A stretch of 64,000 bases of DNA from PALSA-612 sp035652235 (GCA_035652235.1 DASREE010000008.1:200059-264058); one strand, 5' to 3'; shown: positions 1 to 8,465, counted from the first letter of the stretch. The notes: generated by a model from the sequence alone, not told the origin. Translations and numbers: made by a program.

Positions 1-771
1 TCTGCCGCTCCAGAGCGCGCTGCCGAGGACGGCGCCTTCGCAGCCCGCCGCCCGGATGGCGTCGAGGTCGGCGAGCGAGGCGATCCCGCCCGCCGCGAGC
101 ACCGGCAGCCCGGACGAGCCGACGACGCTCTCCAGGAGCGCGAGGTCGGGTCCCGCGAGCGATCCGTCACGGCTCGCGCTCGTTACGAGCAGCCGGCGCA
201 CGCCCGCCGCGGCGCACGCCCGTGCGAGCTCCGCCGGCGCGAGGCCGGACGAGCGCGTCCAGCCCTCCGCGACGACGAGGCCGTCGCGCGCGTCGACTGC
301 GACGACGAGACGCTCGCCGAAGCGTTTCGCCGCCTCGGCGAGGAAGCTCGGCGAGAGCGCGGCCGTCCCGACGACGACCCGGGCCGCGCCCGCGGCGAGC
401 GCCGCCTCGACGGCGCCGGGCGTGCGGTAGCCGCCTCCCACCTGGACGGGCACCCCGCCGGCGGCCGTGGCCACGCGCTCGACGAGCCCGGGCGTGGGCG
501 AGCCGGCGAACGCGCCGTCGAGGTCGACCAGATGCAGGTAGCGGGCGCCCTCGCCGGCGAAGCGCCTGGCTGCCTCGGTCGGATCGCCTCCCTCGATCGT
601 CACGCGGCGGGGATCGCCCCCGGCGAGCCGGACGCAGCGGCCGTCGAGGACGTCGAGCGCAGGCAGGACGAGGAAGCCACCGCGCAGCGCGGCCGCCCGT
701 GCGCCGCCGCCCGCCCGCACCGGGCCGGTGGCCTGCCCGCCGGCTTCTCCGCCTGCGCCTCGTCCCCGCAT
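1..771 (-). CDS. hisA: HisA, ProFAR isomerase (3' end outside window)
   Basis: This enzyme isomerises ProFAR to PRFAR by an Amadori rearrangement in histidine synthesis, as a cytosolic (beta/alpha)8 barrel. The frame is open to the window edge for 257 codons. Seen in order: LPALDVLDGRCVRL with the first catalytic Asp, YLHLVDLDGA, the phosphate loop VQVGGGYRT, VVVGTAAL, AVDARDG with the second catalytic Asp, and LAAGGIASLADL. Roughly the last 15-20 residues are missing. The ATG at 771 adds about 30 low-complexity residues before the conserved start; the GTG at 720 is an equally good start. The gene is divergent from the his operon, whereas hisA usually sits between hisH and hisF, which are adjacent here. 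Actinobacterial PriA is a bifunctional relative, but the EGWTRSSG loop looks HisA-like. Confidence 0.93.
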   Translation of the reverse strand, partial: MRGRGAGGEAGGQATGPVRAGGGARAAALRGGFLVLPALDVLDGRCVRLAGGDPRRVTIEGGDPTEAARRFAGEGARYLHLVDLDGAFAGSPTPGLVERVATAAGGVPVQVGGGYRTPGAVEAALAAGAARVVVGTAALSPSFLAEAAKRFGERLVVAVDARDGLVVAEGWTRSSGLAPAELARACAAAGVRRLLVTSASRDGSLAGPDLALLESVVGSSGLPVLAAGGIASLADLDAIRAAGCEGAVLGSALWSGR

Positions 772-775
772 CGTA

Positions 776-787
776 TTAGCATGCTAA
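776..787. promoter_or_regulatory. 12-bp perfect palindrome between hisA and the TrpR-like gene
   Basis: TTAGCATGCTAA is perfectly self-complementary and AT-rich in a GC-rich background. It lies 5 bases upstream of the hisA ATG and upstream of the divergent TrpR-like gene. It overlaps TAATAC on the minus strand and TATTAG on the plus strand, either of which could be a -10 box. This is a candidate operator for the adjacent TrpR-family regulator, by position only. The rest of the 222-base gap holds a second palindrome, GCGCGCTAGCGCGC, at 866-879. Confidence 0.45.
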
Positions 788-993
788 CATGACAGCCGAA
801 GAGGCACACATGGCGGCAGAAGAGGCGGTCGCCGTGGCGCGCGGTCCCGCTTGTGCGGCGATCCGGCGCGCTAGCGCGCGGCACGCGAGGCTGCAGACGG
901 CAACGGGAAGGACGGTGACGATGGGGCGAAAGGCGAGCGGCACAGGGAACGAGACCGGGGCGCAACGGCGCGCACGGGGCGGAAAGGCGTGAC

Positions 994-1323
994 GTGCCCG
1001 GCTCGACGAAGGTGGAGCCTGCCCACGTGGTCGAGGAGGTGCCGGGGCTCGACGAGCTCGCCGACGCGCTCCTCGCGCTGCGCACGCGCGACGAGGTGCG
1101 CCGCTTTCTGCGCGACCTGTGCACGCTCGGCGAGCTCGAGGCGATGGCTCATCGCTGGCAGATCGCCCGCCTCGTCGCCGACGGCCGCTCGTACCTCGAC
1201 GTCGCCGAGAGCGTGCGCACGAGCACGGCGACCGTCACGCGTGTCGCCCACTGGCTGCGGCACGGGGCGGGCGGCTACGAGGTCGCCCTCGCGCGCACCG
1301 GCCGGGCGCGGAAGGCGAGCTAG
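994..1323 (+). CDS. TrpR-superfamily DNA-binding regulator (YerC/HisR-like)
   Basis: This is a 109-residue all-helical protein of the TrpR/YerC family. Residues about 25-95 hold the TrpR-like core, DELADALLALRTRDEVRRFL followed by LGELEAMAHRWQIARLV, with a helix-turn-helix around SYLDVAESVRTSTATVTRVAHWL. The length matches YerC. The start is a GTG; a GGGCGGAAAGG stretch lies upstream. It is the first gene before hisG, 55 bases away, so it is probably cotranscribed with the his genes. TrpR-family proteins of this type have been proposed as histidine-pathway regulators in Gram-positive bacteria. That it senses histidine here is inference from position. Confidence 0.8.
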   Translation: MPGSTKVEPAHVVEEVPGLDELADALLALRTRDEVRRFLRDLCTLGELEAMAHRWQIARLVADGRSYLDVAESVRTSTATVTRVAHWLRHGAGGYEVALARTGRARKAS

Positions 1324-1378
1324 TGCGGCGTCTCCCAACCTCTCCCGAAGCCGGCGGCTGGCAACGCCGCACTGCTAG

Positions 1379-2281
1379 GTGACTCCGATGCGGTTCGAGC
1401 GTGCCGGTGAGAACGGCCGGCTGACGGTCGCGATCCCCTCGAAGGGCCGCATGCTCCAGCCGACGCTCGACCTGTGCGCGGCGGCGGGGCTGTCGTTCGA
1501 GGCGACCGACCGCGCGCTCCTCGTCCCCTGCGCGAACGCGCCCGTCGACCTCCTGCTCGTCCGGCCGCACGACATCCCGGAGTACGTGCAGGACGGTGTC
1601 GTCGACGTCGGCATCACCGGCGCGAACCTCGTTGTCGAGAGCAGCGCCGCGGTCGTGACGCTGGCGGAGCTCGGCTACGCCCGCTGCACGCTCGAGGCGG
1701 CCGTGCCGGCGGACGCGCCGGCGACCGTGCTCGCCGACCTGGACGGCCTGCGGGTGGCGACGGCGTATCCGGTGTCCACGCGCTCGTGCCTCGAGCGCGA
1801 GGGCGTCGGCGTCGAGCTCGTGCCGGTGTCGGGATCGGTGGAGGCGGCGCCGCGGCTTGGCCTCGCCGACGCGATCGTCGACCTCGTCTCGACCGGCTCG
1901 ACGGCGAGCGCGAACGGCTTGCGGCGCATCGGGCGCCTGCTCGAGTCACAGGCGGTGCTGATCGGCGGCGGTCGCGAGACGGCGCCCCCCGCCACCGAGA
2001 AGGCCGGGCTGGTCGAGCGGCTCGCGCTCATGCTCGAGGCGGTGGTCGCGGCGCGGCGCCGGCGCTACGTGATGATGAACGCGCCGGCCGCCGCGCTCGA
2101 CGAGATCCGCGCCGTCCTGCCGAGCATGGGCGCACCGTCGGTGCTCGAGCTGGCCGAGCCGGGCCAGATCGCCGTCCACGCCGCCATCGACGTCGACCAG
2201 GTGTGGGACCTGCTGCCCCCGCTGAAGGCGGCCGGCGCGTCCTCCATCCTCGTCCTGCCGGTCGAGAGGCTCGTGCCGTGA
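1379..2281 (+). CDS. hisG: ATP phosphoribosyltransferase, long form (HisG)
   Basis: First committed step of histidine synthesis: PRPP plus ATP gives phosphoribosyl-ATP. At 300 residues it is the long form, with an N-terminal catalytic part (TVAIPSKGRM, VDVGITGANLV and the PRPP loop DLVSTGSTASANGL around residues 160-175) and a C-terminal ACT-like part of about 80 residues that carries histidine feedback inhibition in this class. Long-form enzymes do not need HisZ, and none is seen. The GTG at 1379 is used; an in-frame ATG follows three codons later. The stop overlaps the hisD start (GTGA). Confidence 0.95.
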   Translation: MTPMRFERAGENGRLTVAIPSKGRMLQPTLDLCAAAGLSFEATDRALLVPCANAPVDLLLVRPHDIPEYVQDGVVDVGITGANLVVESSAAVVTLAELGYARCTLEAAVPADAPATVLADLDGLRVATAYPVSTRSCLEREGVGVELVPVSGSVEAAPRLGLADAIVDLVSTGSTASANGLRRIGRLLESQAVLIGGGRETAPPATEKAGLVERLALMLEAVVAARRRRYVMMNAPAAALDEIRAVLPSMGAPSVLELAEPGQIAVHAAIDVDQVWDLLPPLKAAGASSILVLPVERLVP

Positions 2282-3444
2282 CCCGAGCCGACATCGCGGA
2301 CGCGCTGCCGCGAGCCGCCGAGATCGTCGCCGACGTGCGCGAGCGGGGCGACGAAGCTGTGCTCGCGTGGAGCGAGCGGCTGGACGGGGAACGCCCGGCT
2401 GGACTGCGCGTGCCGACCGAGACGATCGAGTCCGCGCAGGCGGACCCGTCGTTCCTGGACGCCGTGCGCCGGCTGGCGGACGCGGTGCGCGCCTTCCACG
2501 AGCCGCAGCGCCCCGCCGCCACCCGCAGCGCGCCGTACCCGGGGGTCGAGGCCGAGCGCCGCTTCCTGCCCGTCGGCTCGGTCGGGATCTACGCGCCGGG
2601 CGGGCGAGCCTCGTATCCCTCCTCGCTGGTGATGGCGGCCGTCCCGGCGCGCCTGGCGGGCGTCGAGCGGATCGCCGTCGTCTCTCCGAGCCCGCCGCCA
2701 CCGCTCCTTGCCAGCGCGCGCGAGCTCGGTATCGACGAGGTGTACGCGGTCGGCGGCGCGCAGGCGATCGCGGCCCTCGCCTTCGGTACCGAGACGATCC
2801 GCCGCGTGGACAAGATCGTCGGGCCCGGCAACCGCTGGGTGACGGCGGCGAAGCTGCTCGTCTCCGCCCACGTCGGCATCGACCTTCCGGCCGGGCCGAG
2901 CGAGGTGCTCATCGTCGCCGATGAGACGGGCGACGCGGAGTTGTGCGCCGCCGACCTGCTCGCGCAGGCCGAGCACGGCCCGGACTCGGAGTGCCTGCTC
3001 GTGACGACGAGCGCCGAGCTCGCCGACGAGGTCGCGCGGCTGACGTCCGGGTGGCGGCAGGTGCGCGTGGAGGTCGTGGCCACGCTGGATGAGGCGCTCG
3101 CGCGCGCCGACGACTACGCGCCCGAGCATCTCGAGCTGCACGTGGCCGACCCCGCGACCGCCGCCGCCGCCGTCCGCAACGCTGGGTCGATCTTCCTGGG
3201 CCCCTCCGCGCCGGCCGTCGTCGGCGACTATGCCGCCGGGTCGAACCACGTCCTCCCGACGGGAGGGCTCGCTCGCGGCGCGGGCGGCCTCGGCTTGGAG
3301 GCGTTCCTGAAGGGTGTGCAGGTCGTCTCCTCGACCCACGAGGGTCTGCGCGCCATGCGCGAGACGGTGGGCGCGCTGGCGGCTGCCGAGGGGTTGCCCC
3401 TGCACGCCGCGGCCGTCGAGGCTCGCTTCCGGGAGGGGAGCTGA
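2278..3444 (+). CDS. hisD: Histidinol dehydrogenase (HisD)
   Basis: Oxidises L-histidinol to L-histidine in two NAD-dependent steps at a zinc site. Visible motifs are GSVGIYAPGG, IVGPGNRWVTAAKLL, PAGPSEVLIVAD, the zinc-region AEHGPDSECLL, PEHLELHVADP and NHVLPTGG. The product is 388 residues, shorter than the usual 430, because the N-terminal arm is reduced. The GTG start overlaps the hisG stop by four bases, which fixes it and implies translational coupling. The stop overlaps the hisC-hisB ATG. Confidence 0.95.
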   Translation: MTRADIADALPRAAEIVADVRERGDEAVLAWSERLDGERPAGLRVPTETIESAQADPSFLDAVRRLADAVRAFHEPQRPAATRSAPYPGVEAERRFLPVGSVGIYAPGGRASYPSSLVMAAVPARLAGVERIAVVSPSPPPPLLASARELGIDEVYAVGGAQAIAALAFGTETIRRVDKIVGPGNRWVTAAKLLVSAHVGIDLPAGPSEVLIVADETGDAELCAADLLAQAEHGPDSECLLVTTSAELADEVARLTSGWRQVRVEVVATLDEALARADDYAPEHLELHVADPATAAAAVRNAGSIFLGPSAPAVVGDYAAGSNHVLPTGGLARGAGGLGLEAFLKGVQVVSSTHEGLRAMRETVGALAAAEGLPLHAAAVEARFREGS

Positions 3445-5039
3445 TGCCGTCCCCGCGCGCGCTTCCCGAGCGCTTCGCCCCCTACGTGTGGGCGCGGACG
3501 GCCGAGGACGTGGCCGCGAGCCGCGGCCTGCCGCTGGCGGAGGTGCTCCGCTTCGACGCGAACGTCCCGCCGCTTCCCGGCGTGCCGCCGATCCCGCTCG
3601 GCGACAGCTTCGCCTCGCTGAACGAGTATCCGGAGGGGACGTACGCGCGCCTGCGCGAGGCAGCGGCAGGCTACGCGGGCGTCGAGCCCGACCAGATCGT
3701 GGTCGGCGCCGGCGCCGACGACCTCATCGGCCTCGTCGCGCGCACCTTCCTCGGCCCGGGGCGGACGGCCGCCGTGATCCCGCCGACCTACCCGCTGTAC
3801 GCGATCGCAAGCGGTGTGGAGGGCGCGGACGTGGTGCAGCGGCCGCTGGAGGCGGAGCGGCTGCGCGGCGCGGACGTCGTCTGGGTGTGCAACCCGGCCA
3901 ACCCGACGGGAGCGCTGGTCGAGCCGGCGGCGCTCGCCGCGCTCGCCGGCCACCTGCCCGAGGCGCTCGTCGTCGTCGACGAGGCTTACTACGAGTACGC
4001 GGGTGAGACGGTCGTCCCGCACCTCGAGCGGGCGCCGAACCTCGTCGCCATCCGCAGCCTGTCGAAGGCGTTCGGGTTCGCGTCGCTTCGCGTCGGCTAC
4101 GCGGTGGCGCAGCGCGAGCTCGCGCGCGAGCTCGACCGCCGCCGGGCGCCCGCCCCCGTCTCGGGTCCCGCCGCTCGCATCGCCGCCGCCGCGCTGCGCG
4201 ACCCCGTGCTCGACGTCGAATCGGAGGTCGCGGAGCGCGACCGCATGCAGCGGGCGCTGGCGGCGGCGGGCTACGCCTGCCCGCCCTCGCACGCGAACTT
4301 CGTCTACGTGCCCGTGGACGACGCGGCGACGCTCGCCGACCGGCTCGAGTCGCAGGGCCTCGTCGTGCGCCGCTACCCGGACGCGATCCGGATCACGCCG
4401 CGCCTGCCGGCCGAGAACGACCGCCTGCTTGCGGCGCTCGGGGCACCCGCCGAGCCCGCAGCCGCCCGCTCGGGGCTGGTCGTACGCACGACCGCGGAGA
4501 CGTCCCTTCGCGTCTCCCTCTCGCTCGACGGGCGCCGCCGGTCACGCGTGCGCACGGGCATCGGCTTCCTCGACCACCTGCTCGCGCAGCTCGCCTTCCA
4601 CGGCCGGCTCGACCTGGACGTGGTGGCGGCCGGCGACCTCGACGTCGACGAGCACCACACCGTCGAGGACGTGCTCGCGGCGGTCGGGACATCGCTGCGG
4701 CAGGCGCTCGGCTCGCGCCGGGGGCTGACGCGCTACGGCTCCGCCGTCGTGCCCATGGACGAGGCGCGGGCGAGCGCGGCTGTCGATCTCGTCCGCCGCC
4801 CGCACGCCGAGATCGCGCTCGCGTTCCGCGGCGAACGGGTCGGGGGTCTCCAGCCGACGCTCCTGCCGCACGCGCTCGAGCGCTTCGCCGTCGAGGCGGG
4901 GTGTACGGTGCACGTCGAGGCGGCGGGCGGCGACGACCATCACGTCGCGGAGGCGGCGTTCAAGGCGCTCGGCCGGGCGCTCGCGCAGGCATGCGCCCGA
5001 GACGGGGCCGGGCCCGGCTCGACGAAGGGGCAGCTGTGA
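3444..5039 (+). CDS. hisCB: HisC-HisB fusion: histidinol-phosphate aminotransferase + IGP dehydratase
   Basis: One 531-residue frame encodes two histidine enzymes that are not consecutive in the pathway. Residues 1 to about 335 are a class-II PLP aminotransferase (HisC), with CNPANPTGA at 149-157, VVVDEAYYEY and the Schiff-base lysine K208 in SLSKAFGFASLRVGYA. Residues about 343-531 are imidazoleglycerol-phosphate dehydratase (HisB), with the metal motifs GFLDHLLAQLAFHG, DEHHTVEDV and GGDDHHVAEAAFKALG. A short Ala/Pro linker joins them and no stop or start lies between. The ATG at 3444 overlaps the hisD stop and follows a GGGAGGGGAG ribosome site. Known HisB fusions carry a histidinol phosphatase instead. 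No histidinol phosphatase is seen in the window. Confidence 0.95.
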   Translation: MPSPRALPERFAPYVWARTAEDVAASRGLPLAEVLRFDANVPPLPGVPPIPLGDSFASLNEYPEGTYARLREAAAGYAGVEPDQIVVGAGADDLIGLVARTFLGPGRTAAVIPPTYPLYAIASGVEGADVVQRPLEAERLRGADVVWVCNPANPTGALVEPAALAALAGHLPEALVVVDEAYYEYAGETVVPHLERAPNLVAIRSLSKAFGFASLRVGYAVAQRELARELDRRRAPAPVSGPAARIAAAALRDPVLDVESEVAERDRMQRALAAAGYACPPSHANFVYVPVDDAATLADRLESQGLVVRRYPDAIRITPRLPAENDRLLAALGAPAEPAAARSGLVVRTTAETSLRVSLSLDGRRRSRVRTGIGFLDHLLAQLAFHGRLDLDVVAAGDLDVDEHHTVEDVLAAVGTSLRQALGSRRGLTRYGSAVVPMDEARASAAVDLVRRPHAEIALAFRGERVGGLQPTLLPHALERFAVEAGCTVHVEAAGGDDHHVAEAAFKALGRALAQACARDGAGPGSTKGQL

Positions 5040-5346
5040 CGGGCGACACCGCGGCGCTGGTCGTTGGAGCGGCCGCCGCGGCTTCGCCGCGGCCGCCGCG
5101 TGTCCTGGGGGAGCGCCCGCCGCGGCCGCAGGCGGGGATGCCGCAGGCAGGGGAAACATTCCCCCAGGGGGCGCTCGCGCGCCCCCGCCCCCGCTTCGAG
5201 CGTAGCGGCGAGGTCGTGACGGGTGGGAGACGGAACCGTGCCGGATGTGTGCCGACCGGCGCCCACGCGCGCGGCGCTCCCGCCTGCGGGACGACGCCGC
5301 CCGGCCGCTCGAGCGAGGCGGGCGGGCGCGCCGCGGGGGCAGAAGC
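5040..5346. other. 307-base gap inside the his operon with hairpins
   Basis: No convincing gene is present. The stretch has a strong hairpin near 5085 (GCCGCGGC, TTC loop, GCCGCGGC) and an inverted pair CCTGGGGGA / TCCCCCAGG at about 5104-5112 and 5160-5168. An 8-base direct repeat, GTGACGGG, stands at 5036-5043 and 5216-5223. All other his genes here overlap or nearly touch, so this insert-like spacer between hisB and hisH is unusual. Confidence 0.4.
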
Positions 5347-5949
5347 GTGAAGGTCGCGCTGGCCGACTACGGCGCCGGCAACCTGCGCAGCGTCTGCGCC
5401 GCGCTCGAGCGGGCCGGCGCGGCGCCCGCCGTCACGCGCGATCCCGTCCAGGTGCGGGAGGCGCCGCTCGCGGTCGTCGCCGGCGTCGGCCACGTCGCGA
5501 GCGCCGCAGCGGGGCTGGCGCGCCATCGCCTCGACGGGGCGCTCCGCGAGCGCGCGGCCGCGGGGCGGCCGCTGCTCGGCATCTGCGTCGGCATGCAGCT
5601 CCTGTTCGAGGCGAGCGAGGAAGGAGGCCGCGGGCTCGGGCTCGTGCCCGGCCCGGTCAGGCGCATCCGTGCCCGGCGCGTGCCGCACATGGGCTGGAAC
5701 ACGCTGTCCGTTCGCGACAGCTCCGTCCTGCTCTCGGCGCTCGACGGACGCGACGTCTACTTCGCGCACGCCTACGCCGCCTGCCCGTGCTCGCCGGACG
5801 ACGTGGCGGCCACCGTCGACCACGACGGCGAGATCGTGGCCGCCGTCGAGCACGGCGCCCTGGCAGGCGTCCAGTTCCATCCCGAGCGCAGCGGCGCGGC
5901 CGGCGCCGTGCTGCTCGCGAACGCGCTCCGATGGTCAAGAAGCGGCTGA
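5347..5949 (+). CDS. hisH: Imidazole glycerol phosphate synthase glutaminase subunit (HisH)
   Basis: Class-I glutamine amidotransferase that feeds ammonia to HisF. The product has 200 residues, the family norm. The triad is visible: C80 in LLGICVGMQL, with H178 and E180 in GVQFHPE. The start GTG gives KVALADYGAGNLRSV, the usual HisH N-terminus; a longer open frame upstream lacks similarity. The oxyanion-hole motif, normally PGVG, reads AGVG at 45-48, a mild deviation. It overlaps hisF by 19 bases, fitting an obligate HisHF complex. Confidence 0.94.
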   Translation: MKVALADYGAGNLRSVCAALERAGAAPAVTRDPVQVREAPLAVVAGVGHVASAAAGLARHRLDGALRERAAAGRPLLGICVGMQLLFEASEEGGRGLGLVPGPVRRIRARRVPHMGWNTLSVRDSSVLLSALDGRDVYFAHAYAACPCSPDDVAATVDHDGEIVAAVEHGALAGVQFHPERSGAAGAVLLANALRWSRSG

Positions 5950-6671
5950 TCCCGTGCCTCGACGTGGCCGGCGGTCGCGTCGTCAAGGGTGTTCGCTTCG
6001 AGAACCTGCGCGACATGGGCGACCCGGTCGAGCTCGCCGCCCGCTACTCTCGGCTCGGCGCGGACGAGCTCGTCTTCCTCGACATCACCGCCACGCTCGA
6101 GAGCCGCGGGCCGCTGCTGGAGCTCGTCGAGCGCGCCGCGGCCGAGCTCGAGATCCCGTTCACGGTCGGGGGAGGCGTGCGCTCGACGGAGGACGGCCTC
6201 GCGCTCCTGCGCGCGGGCGCCGACAAGGTGGCCGTGAACCGGGCCGCGCTCGACGAGCCGGGCCTCCTCGGCCGCCTCGCCGAGGCGTTCGGCTCGCAGG
6301 CGGTCGTGTGCGCGATCGACGTACGCGGGGGTGAGGTCGTCACCCACGCGGGCACGAGGCCGCGCGGAATCGACGCCGTCGAGTGGGCGCAAGAGGCGGT
6401 CGCGCGCGGCGCGGGCGAGCTTCTGGTCACGTCGATCGACGCGGACGGGACGCGGGCGGGCTACGACCTGGAGCTGACCGGGGCGATCGCGGACGCCGTC
6501 GAGGTTCCCGTCATCGCCTCCGGTGGCGCCGGCTGCGCGCGCCATCTCGCGCAGGCGTTCGAGGCCGGGGCGGAGGCGGCGCTCGTCGCCTCGATCGTGC
6601 ACGAGGATCCCGAGCGGCTGCCGCAGCTGCGTCGCGAGCTCGAGGAGGGCGGATGGCCGATGCGGACGTGA
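5931..6671 (+). CDS. hisF: Imidazole glycerol phosphate synthase cyclase subunit (HisF)
   Basis: The (beta/alpha)8 cyclase uses HisH-derived ammonia to convert PRFAR to imidazole glycerol phosphate plus AICAR. Seen: MVKKRLIPCLDVAGGRVVKG with the first catalytic Asp, ADELVFLDITAT, FTVGGGVRS, CAIDVRGG with the second Asp region, LLVTSIDADGT and VIASGGAG. It has 246 residues, close to the usual 250. The ATG lies inside the end of hisH, and its own end overlaps the hisIE start by 19 bases, so hisH-hisF-hisIE form an overlapping block. Confidence 0.96.
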   Translation: MVKKRLIPCLDVAGGRVVKGVRFENLRDMGDPVELAARYSRLGADELVFLDITATLESRGPLLELVERAAAELEIPFTVGGGVRSTEDGLALLRAGADKVAVNRAALDEPGLLGRLAEAFGSQAVVCAIDVRGGEVVTHAGTRPRGIDAVEWAQEAVARGAGELLVTSIDADGTRAGYDLELTGAIADAVEVPVIASGGAGCARHLAQAFEAGAEAALVASIVHEDPERLPQLRRELEEGGWPMRT

Positions 6672-7243
6672 CGCAGGGCGGAACGGGTGGCGCAGGGCCC
6701 GAGGGGGCGCTGCGCGCGGCGATCGTCCAGGACGCAGACGACGGCCGCGTGCTCATGCTCGCCTGGATGGACGAGCGCGCGCTGCAGCTGACCCGCGACA
6801 CCGGCGAGGCGTGGTTCTGGAGCCGGAGCCGCGCCGAGCTCTGGCACAAGGGCGACACGTCCGGCTCGACCCTCGCCGTCGAGGAGCTGCGGGACGACTG
6901 CGACGGCGACGCGATCCTGCTCCGCGTCCGGCCCGCCGGCCCCGCCTGCCACACCGGCTCGCGGTCGTGCTTCGCGCCCTGGCTGTGGCGGCGGGTGTCC
7001 GCCCGCGCGCGGGAGCGCCCGCAGGGCTCGTACGTCGCCGCCCTGCTCGAGCAGGGGCCCGCCGCCTGCGCCCGCAAGCTGGGCGAGGAGGGGGTCGAGG
7101 CGGCGCTCGCCGGGGTGGCGGAGAGCGACGAGCGGCTCGTCTGCGAGCTCGCCGACCTGTGGTTCCACTCCTACGTGCTGCTCGCGGCGCGCGGGCTCGA
7201 TCCCGACGACGTCGAGGCCGAGCTCCGCCGGCGCGTGCGCTGA
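6653..7243 (+). CDS. hisI: HisIE: phosphoribosyl-AMP cyclohydrolase / phosphoribosyl-ATP pyrophosphatase
   Basis: Bifunctional enzyme for the second and third pathway steps. Residues about 20-115 are the HisI cyclohydrolase with SRAELWHKGDTSG, the zinc-region DDCDGDAILL and CHTGSRSC. Residues about 120-196 are the HisE helical domain with ARKLGEEGVEAALAG, whose acidic residues bind magnesium. The ATG at 6653 is chosen because it begins a normal-length protein (196 residues) and overlaps hisF. It is the last gene of the operon; the next gene is convergent. Confidence 0.94.
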   Translation: MADADVTQGGTGGAGPEGALRAAIVQDADDGRVLMLAWMDERALQLTRDTGEAWFWSRSRAELWHKGDTSGSTLAVEELRDDCDGDAILLRVRPAGPACHTGSRSCFAPWLWRRVSARARERPQGSYVAALLEQGPAACARKLGEEGVEAALAGVAESDERLVCELADLWFHSYVLLAARGLDPDDVEAELRRRVR

Positions 7244-7255
7244 GGGCCGCAGCGG

Positions 7256-7561
7256 CTACCCGCCCGCGTGCGCGCCGTCCTCGGCGCGGGCGATCTCCCG
7301 CTTGATCAGGTCGAGCAGCGTGCGCACCAGCTCGCCGACGCCCTCGCTCGTGAGCGGGCCCCGGTTCACCGTCTCGAGGTAGGAGACGAGCCAGCGCTCC
7401 CGCTCGGGGTCGAGGAAGGGGAGCCCGTACGCGAGCTTGTGCCGCCTGATCTCCTGCACGAGACCGAGGCGCGTGTTGACGAGCTCGAGGATCGAGCGGT
7501 CGACCTCGGCGACCTTGCCGCGCAGGGTCGCGAGCACGGGGTCGTCCTGGGGAGCGCTCAT
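7256..7561 (-). CDS. Chorismate mutase, AroQ type
   Basis: A 101-residue all-helical protein converting chorismate to prephenate. It has the AroQ pattern: LRGKVAEVDRSILELVNTRL, VQEIRRHK with the active-site Arg/Lys, then FLDPERE and a final helix LLDLIKREI. The start ATG overlaps the pheA stop (ATGA), so it is the second gene of a pheA-mutase operon and supplies prephenate to the dehydratase. In many bacteria these two activities are fused; here they are separate but translationally coupled. Confidence 0.9.
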   Translation of the reverse strand: MSAPQDDPVLATLRGKVAEVDRSILELVNTRLGLVQEIRRHKLAYGLPFLDPERERWLVSYLETVNRGPLTSEGVGELVRTLLDLIKREIARAEDGAHAGG

Positions 7562-8427
7562 TCGTCTGCCGCGTCCCGTCCAGCCGGATACGACCCGAAC
7601 ACCTGCAGGTGCCGCGTGCGTGCGCGCATCTCGGCCAGCGCCTCGCGCACGATCGGGTCGAGGGGGTGTCCCGCCAGCACGGCGTCGAAACGGTACCGCC
7701 AGGGTGTCTTCGGGATCGGGCGCGAGACGAGCTGGTGCAGGTCGATGCGGTGGCGACCGAACGGCTCGATGGCACGGTAGAGGGCGCCCGGCGAGTGGTC
7801 GGTGACGAAGGTGAAGGCCGTCCGCCACTCCTCCGCCTCGCGGTCGAGCCGCGTGTACGTGGACACCGAGACGAAACGGGTGTACGCCTCGGGGTGGTCG
7901 CCGACGTCGCCCGCGATCACCGTCAGGCCGTGCAGCTGCGCGGCCCGCTCGCTCGCGATCGCCGCCTCGGCCGGATCGCCGCTCTCGGCCACCTGGCGGG
8001 CCGCGTCGGCCGTCGTCGCCGCGGCGATCGCGGTCGCCCACGGCATCGCGGCGACGAGCGCGCGGCACTGGTCGAGGGCGACCGGGTGCGAGCGGATCAC
8101 CCGGATCTCCCCGAGCGGTACGTCGGCGAGGCCGACCAGGCAGTGGCGGATGCGGAGCGCCGTCTCGGCGACGATCGAGAGCGGAAACTCGTGCAGCAGG
8201 TCGTGCGTCTCCGCCACGGAGCCCGCGAGGGAGCTCTCGATCGGCAGCACGCCGAAGGCGACCTCGCCGCTCGCCGTCGCCTCGGCGACGGCGAGGAAGC
8301 TGGGCAGCGGGCGAAGCTCGGCGCCGCGCGGGAACAGGCGCTCGCAGGCGGCGGCGCTGTGAGCGCCGTCCCGGCCGGGATAGGCGACGGCGATCGGCTG
8401 GGGAAGGGTGGTCGGGTGCATTCGCAT
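7558..8427 (-). CDS. pheA: Prephenate dehydratase (PheA) with ACT domain
   Basis: Converts prephenate to phenylpyruvate for phenylalanine synthesis. Residues 1 to about 190 form the periplasmic-binding-protein-like dehydratase (VAYPGRDGAHSAAA, GVLPIESSLAGSV, and the catalytic TRF in YTRFVSV). Residues about 200-280 are an ACT domain (PGALYRAIEPFGRHRIDLHQLVSRPI) that normally binds phenylalanine for feedback control. It has 289 residues, typical length. An in-frame ATG two codons downstream is an alternative start. A Phe-rich leader peptide and hairpin precede it, suggesting attenuation as well. Confidence 0.95.
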   Translation of the reverse strand: MRMHPTTLPQPIAVAYPGRDGAHSAAACERLFPRGAELRPLPSFLAVAEATASGEVAFGVLPIESSLAGSVAETHDLLHEFPLSIVAETALRIRHCLVGLADVPLGEIRVIRSHPVALDQCRALVAAMPWATAIAAATTADAARQVAESGDPAEAAIASERAAQLHGLTVIAGDVGDHPEAYTRFVSVSTYTRLDREAEEWRTAFTFVTDHSPGALYRAIEPFGRHRIDLHQLVSRPIPKTPWRYRFDAVLAGHPLDPIVREALAEMRARTRHLQVFGSYPAGRDAADE

Positions 8428-8465
8428 CGTCTCCGGAGGCGTCGAGGAACTCCGCGGGGATGTGG

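Noticed and set aside
789..992. 67-codon ORF ending one base before the TrpR-like gene, considered as a His leader peptide
   Set aside because: No histidine run (isolated His only), no ribosome site, and composition like the noncoding background.
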